A stretch of DNA of 17,178 nt from Pleionea sp041591085 (GCA_041591085.1 JBFHSP010000045.1:1-17178), one strand, 5' to 3'. Counted from the first letter of the stretch, positions 1 through 7,061 are shown. Made by a program: numbers and translations. Notes: generated by a model not told the origin, from the letters alone.

Positions 1-368
1 GCACAAAGTTCAACTTGTGCGCCATACGCTTTGGTGGCTTGCGCTTTTACCGCCGATACATTTTGCGGCATAAAAATAGTGCAAGGTATATTAAATTGCG
101 CGGCTGCCCATGCAACCGCCTGCGCATGATTACCCGAACTATTGGCGACAATATGCTGAGGCTTATTCCCCATTTCAATTTGATGGGCAACGGCATTACA
201 ACCACCGCGCGCCTTAAACGCGCCAACTTTTTGCAAGTTTTCTGCTTTAAACAGTATTCTATGACCCAGCCATTGATTGAGCTGGTTGCTTTCAAAAATG
301 GGTGTGGTATGAATATAGGGTGCTATTCTTTGCGCGGCATTTACAATATTTAAAAAAGGTAAGGTCAT
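1..368 (-). CDS. PLP-dependent serine/threonine dehydratase-family enzyme, N-terminal part (runs off the left edge)
   Basis: Read on the minus strand from ATG at 368, the frame stays open to base 1 (122 codons). The peptide begins MTLPFLNIVNAAQRIAPYIH. It carries the fold-type II PLP signature: KVGAFKARG around Lys52 (expected Schiff-base lysine) and NSSGNHAQA at residues 76-84, the phosphate/substrate loop of threonine dehydratases and serine racemases. Members deaminate threonine or serine to 2-oxoacids, or racemise serine, in the cytosol. The full enzyme is usually 310-330 residues (catabolic or racemase type) or about 500 (IlvA with an ACT domain), so the missing C-terminus would decide between them. 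The ribosome-binding site is weak. The gene diverges from the TPR/ankyrin gene across a 130-base gap. Family assignment is firm; exact reaction is not. Confidence 0.88.
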   Translation of the reverse strand, partial: MTLPFLNIVNAAQRIAPYIHTTPIFESNQLNQWLGHRILFKAENLQKVGAFKARGGCNAVAHQIEMGNKPQHIVANSSGNHAQAVAWAAAQFNIPCTIFMPQNVSAVKAQATKAYGAQVELC

Positions 369-498
369 AGTTCAGATCAGGGAATTTCCTAATGGTTTAA
401 AACTAACATACCTGTAAAAAATACACAGCAATTTTCCCTAAACTTAAAAGATAAATATCTGTTATATTGGCCGAAAATAAAAATACTAAGATGGAAAG

Positions 499-2061
499 AT
501 GAGACTATTATTCGCTTTATTTGTATTTGGTTGTAATGTTTTGATTGCAAAGGAATGTTCAACACCTGAAGTAAACGCTCTCGAAGTATCTGAGATAAGA
601 GAGCGAAGTGTATTAGTTCGCATCAATTATTGTTTAAGTTCAATAGATGACGACATAATGATTTATTCGATATTAGCTGATACTAATACAGAGATTTATA
701 ACGAGTTTTCCCCTCATAAGCTCGATATTGATTCGAACTCTATTGAAATAGAAGTTATTCGGCCTATTAAAAACTTCGAAGCCTTTACCTCTAAGTCCAT
801 CGGTGTTGCGCTTTTTCTTCCAGGAGAAAATCCTTTCTATAAAAAAAGTTTCCCTTTGAGAATTGATTGGGATGAAATAGCTCTTAACAAAGATGATGGC
901 ATGCTTTTGATAGAATTAGTCGACAGTGCGACATCATTAGTTGACCAAGGAGGTAAAGCTTTAAAACTAGCAAAGTTTATCATCGATAAAGTGATTGACG
1001 CTGAACCTAACAATCAAGACATTTATATTGAATTAGCACGATATTATATGAAGTCTAAACCTTTTGGCGTTAAGTCAGAAGGTGTGTTAATGGCTGAACA
1101 GGTACTCAAGTCTTCGATTCAAATTAATGACCAGCATGCAAACACTCATGTTTTGCTCGGTTATGTTTATGTGTGGACTGAACAGTTTGAACTTGCGCTT
1201 AAGCATTTTCAAATGGCGACTAAGTTAGGAACAGAAAATACTTGGTTATATACCAATTGGGGCCAAATGTATGATAAACAAGGAGATCTGAAAAACGCTA
1301 TTCATTATTATGAAATAGCTGCCAGTACAGAGCTTCGAGGAGTTTCTTCAGACCGAGCTATTTGGATGGCTGCTGATTATCTACATCCAATTTATTTAAA
1401 AAATAACGAATATAAAAAAGCTCTTGATTTAGCTGAATCCACATATTCCAAGTTTCCTAGCCGTTCTTGTTTTAAAGCGAGTGCATTAGAAGTGAAAGCT
1501 TTATATCTAGATCTGTACCAAGAAGTTATTGCTGAAATCGAAAACAGTTCAGACCTAGGCTGCAAAAAAATTCTCAATCATGTTAAATCTTTAGGTTATC
1601 TACGTCTGTGGGCAAAAGAAAGTAACGAAAGCACGGAAGCAATTAAATATTATATTAAAGCACTTACAATTAACTCAGACTATGTAGATCTTGTTTCTTC
1701 GGTTTCTCATTATAAATTTTCTGATGAGGTATTGCCGAAACTTGCTAAAAAACAAGGATTAGAAGTTAGAGACGCAAACGATTTCACTGCATTGGCGAAA
1801 GCTATATCAACAGGAAATGTTAATTCAGTAAGGCGACTAATTGATGCAGGAGCAGATGTAAATGTCATAGTTACACCTCAAAAATTAAGCCTTCTATTTT
1901 TAGGTGTACTTTCCAAAAACACTGAAATTCTAGCCTTGCTTATGGAAAAGGGTGTTGATGTACAGCACAAATCATTTCAAGGAATTACAGCTCTTGATCT
2001 AGCACGTTATTATGGTTTATCTGAAGTAATTGAATTGTTAGAGACAAATAAGAATATTTGA
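499..2061 (+). CDS. Exported TPR and ankyrin-repeat protein
   Basis: This 520-residue protein begins with a hydrophobic signal-like segment (residues 2-17, probable cleavage just before KECST), so it is likely periplasmic or surface-bound. Residues about 20-125 form an unrecognised beta-rich region. Residues about 165-410 contain tetratricopeptide-like helical repeats, clearest at 213-280 (HVLLGYVYVWTEQFELALKH, then a second unit NWGQMYDKQGDLKNAIHYYE). The C-terminus, about 430-517, contains ankyrin-like repeats, for example VRRLIDAGADVNV and ALDLARYYGLSEVIELL. Both repeat types mediate protein binding; no catalytic motif is visible, so the partner is unknown. ATG at 499 follows a weak purine stretch (GGAAAG); an ATG at 491 is followed at once by a stop. 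The gene is visibly more AT-rich than those after 9 kb, which may reflect transfer or relaxed selection. Confidence 0.8.
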   Translation: MRLLFALFVFGCNVLIAKECSTPEVNALEVSEIRERSVLVRINYCLSSIDDDIMIYSILADTNTEIYNEFSPHKLDIDSNSIEIEVIRPIKNFEAFTSKSIGVALFLPGENPFYKKSFPLRIDWDEIALNKDDGMLLIELVDSATSLVDQGGKALKLAKFIIDKVIDAEPNNQDIYIELARYYMKSKPFGVKSEGVLMAEQVLKSSIQINDQHANTHVLLGYVYVWTEQFELALKHFQMATKLGTENTWLYTNWGQMYDKQGDLKNAIHYYEIAASTELRGVSSDRAIWMAADYLHPIYLKNNEYKKALDLAESTYSKFPSRSCFKASALEVKALYLDLYQEVIAEIENSSDLGCKKILNHVKSLGYLRLWAKESNESTEAIKYYIKALTINSDYVDLVSSVSHYKFSDEVLPKLAKKQGLEVRDANDFTALAKAISTGNVNSVRRLIDAGADVNVIVTPQKLSLLFLGVLSKNTEILALLMEKGVDVQHKSFQGITALDLARYYGLSEVIELLETNKNI

Positions 2062-2125
2062 TAATAATGATCATCTTAAGATATGTAGATTATTAGAAAG
2101 AAAAATATATTTCGGAATTGTATTT

Positions 2126-2908
2126 GTGAATAAAAATAAGATAGGTTTTGCACTGATCGCTTTAGTCGGGTTAATGCTCGCCGCTGCGTTTGTTATGAGT
2201 GATCCCATTGCACAAGATCTAAAATATCATGCATTTGCAGATACCCAAGCTTGGTTGTTTTCAGCTAATGGTCTTAATGTGTGGAGTAACTTGCCGTTTG
2301 TACTGATAGGTTTTTTTGGATTTTATAAAATTGTTAGATCAACGGAACATTTCCCCAACATTGTTCAGCAAAATAAGCTCGCCTATTTTGTTGTTTATAT
2401 AGGGACTCTTTTAGTGGGTTTTGGCTCGGCCTATTATCATTACCACCCAAATAATGACACTTTATTGTGGGACAGGTTGCCGATTGCCATCACGTTAATG
2501 GCATGGTTTAGTATTGTAATTGGTGAGTTTATCTCTAAACAAAAAGCGAAACAGTTATTAATTCCTTTAATGATTGTTGGTGCGATTTCTACTTTATATT
2601 GGTGGTTTACCGAGCAGCAGCATCAAGGTGATTTACGCTATTACGTTATTGTTCAGTTTTTTCCGGTCATCACAATTCCCATTATTCTACTGTGTTTTAA
2701 AAATGAAAAATCACAAGCTAAGCCTTATTGGATTTTGATTGGCAGTTATATTGTGGCCAAGTTATTTGAGCATTTCGATCAGTCCATTTTCGACACATTA
2801 GGTTTTATTAGCGGGCACAGCTTAAAGCATTTAGCGCCTATAGTAGGTATTTGGTTTTGTCTAAAGCATCATACTGATAAGTCAGATAAAAACTATTCTA
2901 CTCGATAA
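2126..2908 (+). CDS. CREST-superfamily membrane hydrolase, alkaline ceramidase-like
   Basis: A 260-residue polytopic inner-membrane protein with about seven hydrophobic segments. It carries the alkaline ceramidase/CREST signature. Ser101 and His105 lie in GSAYYHYHP, Asp116 in WDRLP, and His231 and His235 in GHSLKHL. The spacings S-4-H-11-D and H-4-H equal those of human ACER3 (Ser77, His81, Asp92, His217, His221), where three histidines bind zinc and Ser/Asp position the water. The active site therefore appears complete. Family members hydrolyse amide bonds in ceramides or act on other lipid-like substrates; the bacterial substrate is not known to me. The start is GTG at 2126, preceded by GGAA eight bases upstream. 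It lies 64 bases after the TPR/ankyrin gene and converges on the radical SAM gene. Confidence 0.82.
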   Translation: MNKNKIGFALIALVGLMLAAAFVMSDPIAQDLKYHAFADTQAWLFSANGLNVWSNLPFVLIGFFGFYKIVRSTEHFPNIVQQNKLAYFVVYIGTLLVGFGSAYYHYHPNNDTLLWDRLPIAITLMAWFSIVIGEFISKQKAKQLLIPLMIVGAISTLYWWFTEQQHQGDLRYYVIVQFFPVITIPIILLCFKNEKSQAKPYWILIGSYIVAKLFEHFDQSIFDTLGFISGHSLKHLAPIVGIWFCLKHHTDKSDKNYSTR

Positions 2909-2948
2909 TTGGGTATTAAAGATCGATGCTAAATGGAATGGCAAATTT

Positions 2949-2985
2949 CGTCATTGCGAGGAGCAAAGTGACGCGGCAATCTCAT
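2949..2985. repeat. Dispersed-type intergenic repeat (CGTCATTGCGAG... element)
   Basis: The gap between two convergent genes holds CGTCATTGCGAGGAGCAAAG followed by TGACGCGGCAATCTCATG. This resembles a short, imperfectly palindromic intergenic repeat seen dispersed in many unrelated bacterial genomes. Internal pairings are ATTGC (2953-2957) with GCAAT (2976-2980), or CGTCA (2949-2953) with TGACG (2969-2973). Only one copy is present in this window, so its repeat status rests on recall of similar elements. It could also act as a weak transcript end for the two converging genes. Confidence 0.6.
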
Positions 2986-3001
2986 GATTGTAAACATAAA
3001 A

Positions 3002-3907
3002 CTAAGCGAGATCAGTTTTACATTCTATTTTAGCGCTATCAAAGCGTTCAATATATTGGCAGCGTTGGCACAGCGGTTCAATTAATTGCTTATTTTGAAA
3101 ACCAAGCTTCATGGATTGAGCGCGTTCTGAATTTAAAATATCTATTAGGCTTTGCTCTTGAATATTGCCAAGGCTGATGGTTGCTTCTTTATCTAAACAA
3201 CAAGGTACTACGGTACCATCAACCAAAATGCCACAGTGACTTTTTAATCCGTAACAGCGACCTTTTTTTCCTAATACCGGCAAGTCCATACTGGGCCAAA
3301 TAAACTCAGTATCAAAATGTAATAAAACCCGGCGTGCGAGCCGAACATTTTTCTTTTCCCTAACATCAATTTTAGTGGGGATAGGCACATTAAATCGCTC
3401 ACAAATGGCTTTGAGCATTTCGGTGTTACGAGTTTGAGAACCAAGCGGATCGTTGAGGTTCCATAATCGGTAATTAATATAGGTGTCGGGTTGTTTGATT
3501 AAACTTTTTTCGGTAAAGCGAAAAATTTTATCTAAATAGCGACTCGGATCGCGCCCAGGAAAATTATCGAAAAAGCTGTGCAAAGAAAAATTGATTTGGT
3601 GAAAACTAGGATGAATAAGCTGCTCAATTGCCTCTGATTTTAGTAATGCGCCGTTAGTCACTAAAAAAATCTTAGCTTCATACTTTTCACATAAACTCAC
3701 AAGTTGATCAAATTGCGGGTGCAATAATGGCTCACCCATTAAATGAAAACATATCAGTTCAGTTAAAGGAGCGGCTTGTTTAACTATGTTCTCGAATAAA
3801 CCGATATCCATGGTTTTATCCACTCGTTGCACCGGCGGACAAAAGCTGCATTGCAAATTACACACATTGGTAATTTCAATATGAATTTTTTCAAATCGTT
3901 TTTTCAA
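3002..3907 (-). CDS. Radical SAM/SPASM domain protein
   Basis: A 301-residue cytosolic enzyme. The N-terminus carries the CxxxCxxC iron-sulfur motif as Cys16, Cys20 and Cys23 (NVCNLQCSFCPP), followed by the SAM-binding MGEP at 57-60. The C-terminus has a SPASM-like auxiliary cluster region: Cys218, Cys225, Cys236, Cys237, Cys280 and Cys283 (DGTVVPCCLDKE, then CQRC). Radical SAM enzymes cleave SAM to a 5'-deoxyadenosyl radical; SPASM members often modify peptides or proteins, but the substrate here is unknown and no precursor-peptide gene is visible beside it. The start is TTG at 3907 with AGAAG just upstream and no better in-frame start. It lies 36 bases after the GspF-like gene, so the two are probably co-transcribed. 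Confidence 0.88.
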   Translation of the reverse strand: MKKRFEKIHIEITNVCNLQCSFCPPVQRVDKTMDIGLFENIVKQAAPLTELICFHLMGEPLLHPQFDQLVSLCEKYEAKIFLVTNGALLKSEAIEQLIHPSFHQINFSLHSFFDNFPGRDPSRYLDKIFRFTEKSLIKQPDTYINYRLWNLNDPLGSQTRNTEMLKAICERFNVPIPTKIDVREKKNVRLARRVLLHFDTEFIWPSMDLPVLGKKGRCYGLKSHCGILVDGTVVPCCLDKEATISLGNIQEQSLIDILNSERAQSMKLGFQNKQLIEPLCQRCQYIERFDSAKIECKTDLA

Positions 3908-3943
3908 TGACTTCTCAATAAAATAAGGGCATAAAAATACCTA

Positions 3944-4846
3944 CTACCGAAAAATAACCGCAATTGCAATCACCGCAACCACTGAATAAAGTAATCGTGG
4001 GATCCACTCAAAAATTTGATCAATTCTAAGTTCGAGTTCTTGGCCATCTAACAGCAGTTTATGTTCAAGGGTATGGAGCCAACTGCCACTGACTTCGGCT
4101 GATTGTAATATTTGCAAAAAAGAAGAATTAAGCGGCAAGTTGGCAGCTAGCAAACTGGATACCACCGATTGCCCCGTTGAACATTTATGAGCAATAGAGA
4201 GCAGTTCTCTTTGATACTGTTTGTTTTGCAATTGAAAGCCAAGTTTTCTAAATGCGCTTTCAAAATCAACACCTGCCCGATACATCCATAACAATCCAGA
4301 AAAAATAATTTGTTGAAACGCCAGTTGATAAATTCTGAGTCCGTTAAATGCTGAAAAAGTGTTGAGCAAGTCATTTGGATTTTTTCGGATGAGCGAAAAA
4401 ATAAATTTTAAGATAACAAGCACCGAACCGAGTTGTAACGCTACGGTTAAAATAATTTCTGCAGCAGAGGCGCCTGATAATGCATTCAATAAATTACTAA
4501 CTATTATTGCAACCAATAAAACAGCTGAAGGTAAAACTAACTTGGATCTTAACTTTGAAACTTGCGCATCGCGTTTTTCGGCTATTTGTGCTAATTGTTT
4601 GAGGCCACTCGTCAATTGCCCAGACGTTTCTGAAATAGCGAGCAGTTCTTTCTCGTACTTTGAAACAAGCTTGGCTTGAAACAAGGCATTGCTTAACGCG
4701 TAGCCACGTTCAGTATTGTTATAGGCACTTTGCCAAGCGGCTGAACTAAACCCCAATTTTTTAATCGCATGAGCCGGTGTGATGCCAGCATCAATGAGGG
4801 TTGCTAGCTCTCTAAAGTAGGAATTGTTTTGTGCCGATCGCTTCAT
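3944..4846 (-). CDS. Orphan GspF/PilC-like type II secretion F-domain membrane protein
   Basis: A 300-residue inner-membrane protein with two T2SSF-type domains. The first spans about residues 8-105 (FRELATLIDAGITPAHAIKK; ISETSGQL at 71-78). The second spans about 172-280 (LLWMYRAGVDFESAFRKL; SAEVSGSW at 249-256). Hydrophobic spans are near 105-121, 131-152 and 284-299. GspF and PilC are the inner-membrane platform proteins of type II secretion and type IV pili and are normally about 400 residues. This one is shorter, and no ATPase, pilin or secretin gene is adjacent. The only usable start is ATG at 4846, since a TAA stop lies 24 bases upstream. It has no Shine-Dalgarno sequence; the mRNA instead carries ACCTCC, an anti-Shine-Dalgarno-like string, just before the ATG. 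It lies 44 bases after the SRPBCC gene. Confidence 0.85.
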   Translation of the reverse strand: MKRSAQNNSYFRELATLIDAGITPAHAIKKLGFSSAAWQSAYNNTERGYALSNALFQAKLVSKYEKELLAISETSGQLTSGLKQLAQIAEKRDAQVSKLRSKLVLPSAVLLVAIIVSNLLNALSGASAAEIILTVALQLGSVLVILKFIFSLIRKNPNDLLNTFSAFNGLRIYQLAFQQIIFSGLLWMYRAGVDFESAFRKLGFQLQNKQYQRELLSIAHKCSTGQSVVSSLLAANLPLNSSFLQILQSAEVSGSWLHTLEHKLLLDGQELELRIDQIFEWIPRLLYSVVAVIAIAVIFR

Positions 4847-4890
4847 AAAGGAGGTATTGGTTAATATGTCTTAGTTTAATTAACTTGAGC

Positions 4891-5418
4891 TTAGTTAGAC
4901 TGATTAATTTTTTGGGTGAGTAATGTTTGCTGAAGCACTTGGACTTTATCGACAATAGGAGCGAGTTTATCGAGCTCTAATCCTGAAAAGCCAGAAACAG
5001 TATAACTTTGTACAATTTCTGTTGAGCCATTATCTATGGCGTTAAATTGCCAACTCATACCGCCATGCACACCCATCATTTGTAAGGGACCTAATCCACC
5101 CACCATACGCAATTCTTTATTGGGTTCAACATAGGTGACCGTCATGTGCAGCACTTGCTTATCATTTAATTTTTCGCAAAAACAGCCGCCGGCTTTTGCT
5201 TCTATCGAAAAGTTCTTTTGATCACCAAACCAACTGTGATCGCTGCTCCACCATTCATTCACTTTAATGAATTGCTGATACGCTTTTTCTGGTGTTGTGT
5301 TGACAGTAGTTTTTATTTGAATTTGAAAACCATCGGCTGCACTTTTTTGTACCTCCGCTTGGCTTGAAACGCATACCAAACTTAATAAGCCAGCTAAAAA
5401 AATCGATATGCGCTTCAT
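4891..5418 (-). CDS. Exported SRPBCC (START-like) domain protein
   Basis: The chosen start, ATG at 5418, gives 175 residues with a classical signal peptide (MKRISIFLAGLLSLVCVSS, cleavage near SQA/EV) and has AAGGAAG five bases upstream. The frame can be extended to 5478, but that adds 20 residues ahead of the signal peptide and overlaps the end of bfr. The mature part resembles the SRPBCC/polyketide-cyclase or AHSA1-like helix-grip fold: TTVNTTPEKAYQQFIKVNEWW near the N-terminus and a long C-terminal helix. Such domains bind hydrophobic ligands; no enzyme activity can be assigned. Residues GGCFCEKL contain a close cysteine pair. It follows bfr by 25 bases and is probably in its transcript, hinting at a stress or metal context. 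Confidence 0.75.
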   Translation of the reverse strand: MKRISIFLAGLLSLVCVSSQAEVQKSAADGFQIQIKTTVNTTPEKAYQQFIKVNEWWSSDHSWFGDQKNFSIEAKAGGCFCEKLNDKQVLHMTVTYVEPNKELRMVGGLGPLQMMGVHGGMSWQFNAIDNGSTEIVQSYTVSGFSGLELDKLAPIVDKVQVLQQTLLTQKINQSN

Positions 5419-5443
5419 AGAACTTCCTTGTGCCGATGTTAAA

Positions 5444-5908
5444 TTAGATTTTCTTTTGTAGATAATTTTGAATGCCAATTTGCGCGATTAAATTAAGCTG
5501 GGTTTCTAACCAGTCGACATGCTCTTCTTCACTATCGAGAATATCTTGCAGTACATCGCGGCTGATATAATCTTGAACCGACTCACAATAAGCAATAGCT
5601 TCGCGCAATAATGGAATAGCTTCCATTTCTAAATCGAGATCACACTGCAGCATCTCTTGGGTGTTTTCGCCAATCTTTAAACGACCTAAATCTTGAAGGT
5701 TCGGTAAACCTTCTAAAAACAAGATGCGTTCAACCAATTTGTCGGCGTGCTTCATTTCATCAATAGATTCTTCGTATTCTTTCTCGGCTAATTCCTTATA
5801 ACCCCAGTCTTTATACATTCTGGCATGTAAAAAGTATTGGTTTATGGCAATAAGCTCGTTACCGAGTGCTTTATTGAGGTATTGAATAACTTTAGCGTCA
5901 CCTTTCAT
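5444..5908 (-). CDS. bfr: Bacterioferritin
   Basis: Bacterioferritin is a 24-subunit cytosolic cage that oxidises Fe(II) and stores it as a ferric mineral, with haem between subunit pairs. The 154-residue protein keeps all key residues at Escherichia coli numbering. The ferroxidase site is Glu18, Glu51, His54, Glu94, Glu127 and His130; the haem ligand is Met52; and Tyr25 is present. I place the start at ATG 5908 because AGGA lies seven bases upstream and the product then begins MKGDAKVI as in the family. An in-frame ATG at 5926 would put that ribosome-binding site inside the coding region. It is the first gene of a minus-strand cluster (SRPBCC, GspF-like, radical SAM). Its redox partner Bfd is encoded about 3.5 kb away. 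Confidence 0.97.
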   Translation of the reverse strand: MKGDAKVIQYLNKALGNELIAINQYFLHARMYKDWGYKELAEKEYEESIDEMKHADKLVERILFLEGLPNLQDLGRLKIGENTQEMLQCDLDLEMEAIPLLREAIAYCESVQDYISRDVLQDILDSEEEHVDWLETQLNLIAQIGIQNYLQKKI

Positions 5909-6008
5909 GGGCGTATCCTGATGCAATAATTAATAGAAGGGTTAGTTAGATTAGCGGTAAGCAGCAGGCGGATCAAGTGAAAGAGAGTTGCAATATTTGC
6001 TAGATCTT

Positions 6009-6021
6009 AATGAGTCTCATT
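6009..6021. promoter_or_regulatory. Palindrome upstream of bfr (possible regulator site)
   Basis: AATGAG-T-CTCATT is a perfect 13-base palindrome about 100 bases upstream of bfr. The same hexamers, also followed by TAAAT-type sequence, form the outer arms of the Fur-type operator upstream of bfd (9453-9483), but here the core is missing. It could be a degenerate Fur-type site or another regulator's operator. No experimentally known family is identified from sequence alone. Confidence 0.35.
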
Positions 6022-6143
6022 TAAATTAAAGAATTACATTTAATAGTATGGTCAAGATGCACTTCGGATAGTACTCTTAATTTGCAGAGCTTGAATTACC
6101 CAAACAAAGCTACTTAATAAAATTGCGAAAGGATGAAACACTA

Positions 6144-6575
6144 TTGAATTTGCAAGTTCTAAAGTACCCGATCTGGATGCAAGCACTACTGTATGTTGGT
6201 ATAGGATTCTTTTTTGCAGGAACAATTTTTCTATTATTTTTAACTATTCAAGCTCTTAGGGATCAACATTTTTTAATAGGTATTTTGTTTTTAGTTCCCA
6301 CCGGATATGCCGCGTGGTTCTTTAAGCTCGGATTTGAGTTGTTTAGATTTGTTTCAGCAGAGGTGATATTTGATGAAAAAGAATTTTCTATTAAATTAAA
6401 AACAAAAACTTTGCGATACAAATGGTCAGATGTTTTTGAGATTAATAATTATTCAACAGCGCAAGTTTTACAATTACGAGGTGCAAAGAGCAAAACCATC
6501 TTTATAGTTGATCATGCGTGTCCTGGATATTCAGAGTTTGCAGCCATAGCTTACGATAAAGTAAAAACCAGATAA
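6144..6575 (+). CDS. Small two-helix membrane protein, function unknown
   Basis: About 143 residues. Two hydrophobic helices come first (roughly MQALLYVGIGFFFAGTIFLL and the later FLIGILFLVPTGYAAWFF). They are followed by a cytosolic-looking C-terminal domain with alternating strands, VIFDEKEFSIKLKTKTLRY then KWSDVFEINNY. This layout resembles bacterial PH-like membrane proteins, but I do not recognise the family firmly. I prefer TTG at 6144, which has AAAGGA about ten bases upstream; an in-frame TTG at 6123 has no ribosome-binding site. The gene stands alone between bfr and the decayed bfd copy. It is AT-rich like its surroundings, and no enzyme motif is visible. Confidence 0.6.
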   Translation: MNLQVLKYPIWMQALLYVGIGFFFAGTIFLLFLTIQALRDQHFLIGILFLVPTGYAAWFFKLGFELFRFVSAEVIFDEKEFSIKLKTKTLRYKWSDVFEINNYSTAQVLQLRGAKSKTIFIVDHACPGYSEFAAIAYDKVKTR

Positions 6576-6625
6576 AACGCTCTAAAAAAACTCGATAAAT
6601 TTGGTTAGGAACTTTGAGAGCGTTT
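6575..6625. repeat. Inverted repeat after the small membrane protein gene
   Basis: AAACGCTCT (6575-6583) and AGAGCGTTT (6617-6625) form a nine-base perfect inverted repeat separated by 33 bases. The first arm overlaps the stop region of the preceding gene, and a run of A follows the second arm. The loop is large for an intrinsic terminator, so its role is uncertain. Confidence 0.4.
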
Positions 6626-6675
6626 AAAAAAGGATTAGGTTTAAGTTTAAAAAATAGTGAAATTTGTAGTAAAAC

Positions 6676-6866
6676 CTAAGCCGCTCGATAACTGGCTTGA
6701 ACGCCACTAAAGCTTTTCTCTGTAGAATTTTTGTTGCGCTACCACATTTCTCGCATTTTAAGAAAACACCAATACTATTAATACAACGCTAATTTACGGT
6801 TTGGCTTGTTGCAATGGTTTGTTTGATTTGACCGCATGTGGTTCCGTAGCACAAGCAAACGTACAT
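6676..6866 (-). pseudogene. Decayed bacterioferritin-associated ferredoxin copy
   Basis: Translating the minus strand from ATG at 6866 gives MYVCLCYGTTCGQIKQTIAT, then SQTVN and a TAG at codon 26, then RCINSIGVFLKCEKCG and more. This matches intact Bfd at 9219-9410 (MYVCLCRGITDGQIKQAIAT...) position by position. All four cluster cysteines (4, 6, 38, 41) are still encoded. The copy has at least two lesions: the nonsense codon, and a frame change near the 3' end, where the tail corresponding to FKAA-stop is shifted by one base (191 versus 192 bases overall). Similarity continues upstream for about 35-40 bases (CCTAATCGT...). Beyond that, the Fur-type operator is no longer recognisable. This is a paralogue rather than a sequencing artefact, because many substitutions separate the two copies. 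Confidence 0.9.
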
Positions 6867-6942
6867 AATAAATACACCTAATCGTAAAGTGGGGAAATTA
6901 TAAAAGCAAACGGTAGTATTAGCTTTGATAGATTGGTGAATA

Positions 6943-6971
6943 TTGACATCCAAAATAAGCAACTGTATAAG
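6943..6971 (+). promoter_or_regulatory. Sigma-70-type promoter for the lipoprotein-protease pair
   Basis: TTGACA (6943-6948) and TATAAG (6966-6971) are separated by 17 bases, an excellent match to the vegetative consensus. Transcription would start near 6978, leaving a leader of about 85 bases before the TTG start at 7062. Confidence 0.75.
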
Positions 6972-6977
6972 AACTTT

Positions 6978-7027
6978 GCTAGCAGAATGAAGTTAAAGAA
7001 ATTTTAACTTTAGAATATTGTGCTAGC
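6978..7027 (+). other. Structured 5' leader
   Basis: Inside the predicted leader, AAGTTAAA (6990-6997) pairs perfectly with TTTAACTT (7003-7010) around a five-base loop. The flanking GCTAGC at 6979-6984 is self-complementary to GCTAGC at 7022-7027 and could close an outer stem around it. The ribosome-binding site (AAGGAG, 7048-7053) lies outside. It may stabilise the message or tune translation; it matches no riboswitch I know. Confidence 0.4.
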
Positions 7028-7061
7028 TCTTAGTTAATTAATCATTCAAGGAGAAAGGACA

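Noticed and set aside
15..353. A 112-residue plus-strand reading frame at the left edge
   Set aside because: It lies opposite the PLP-dependent dehydratase frame, which has recognisable catalytic motifs; the plus-strand translation is cysteine- and arginine-rich with no motif.
369..498. Possible sigma-70 promoter for the TPR/ankyrin gene (TATATT near 463-468)
   Set aside because: No acceptable -35 box is found at the right spacing, and the region is too AT-rich for the -10 match alone to count.
2909..3001. Search for a small precursor-peptide gene beside the radical SAM/SPASM enzyme
   Set aside because: Neither this gap nor 3908-3943 contains a credible small reading frame with a ribosome-binding site, so a peptide-modification cluster is not supported here.
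4359..4679. A 106-residue plus-strand frame
   Set aside because: It is antisense to the GspF-like gene, whose domain repeats and membrane helices are clear.
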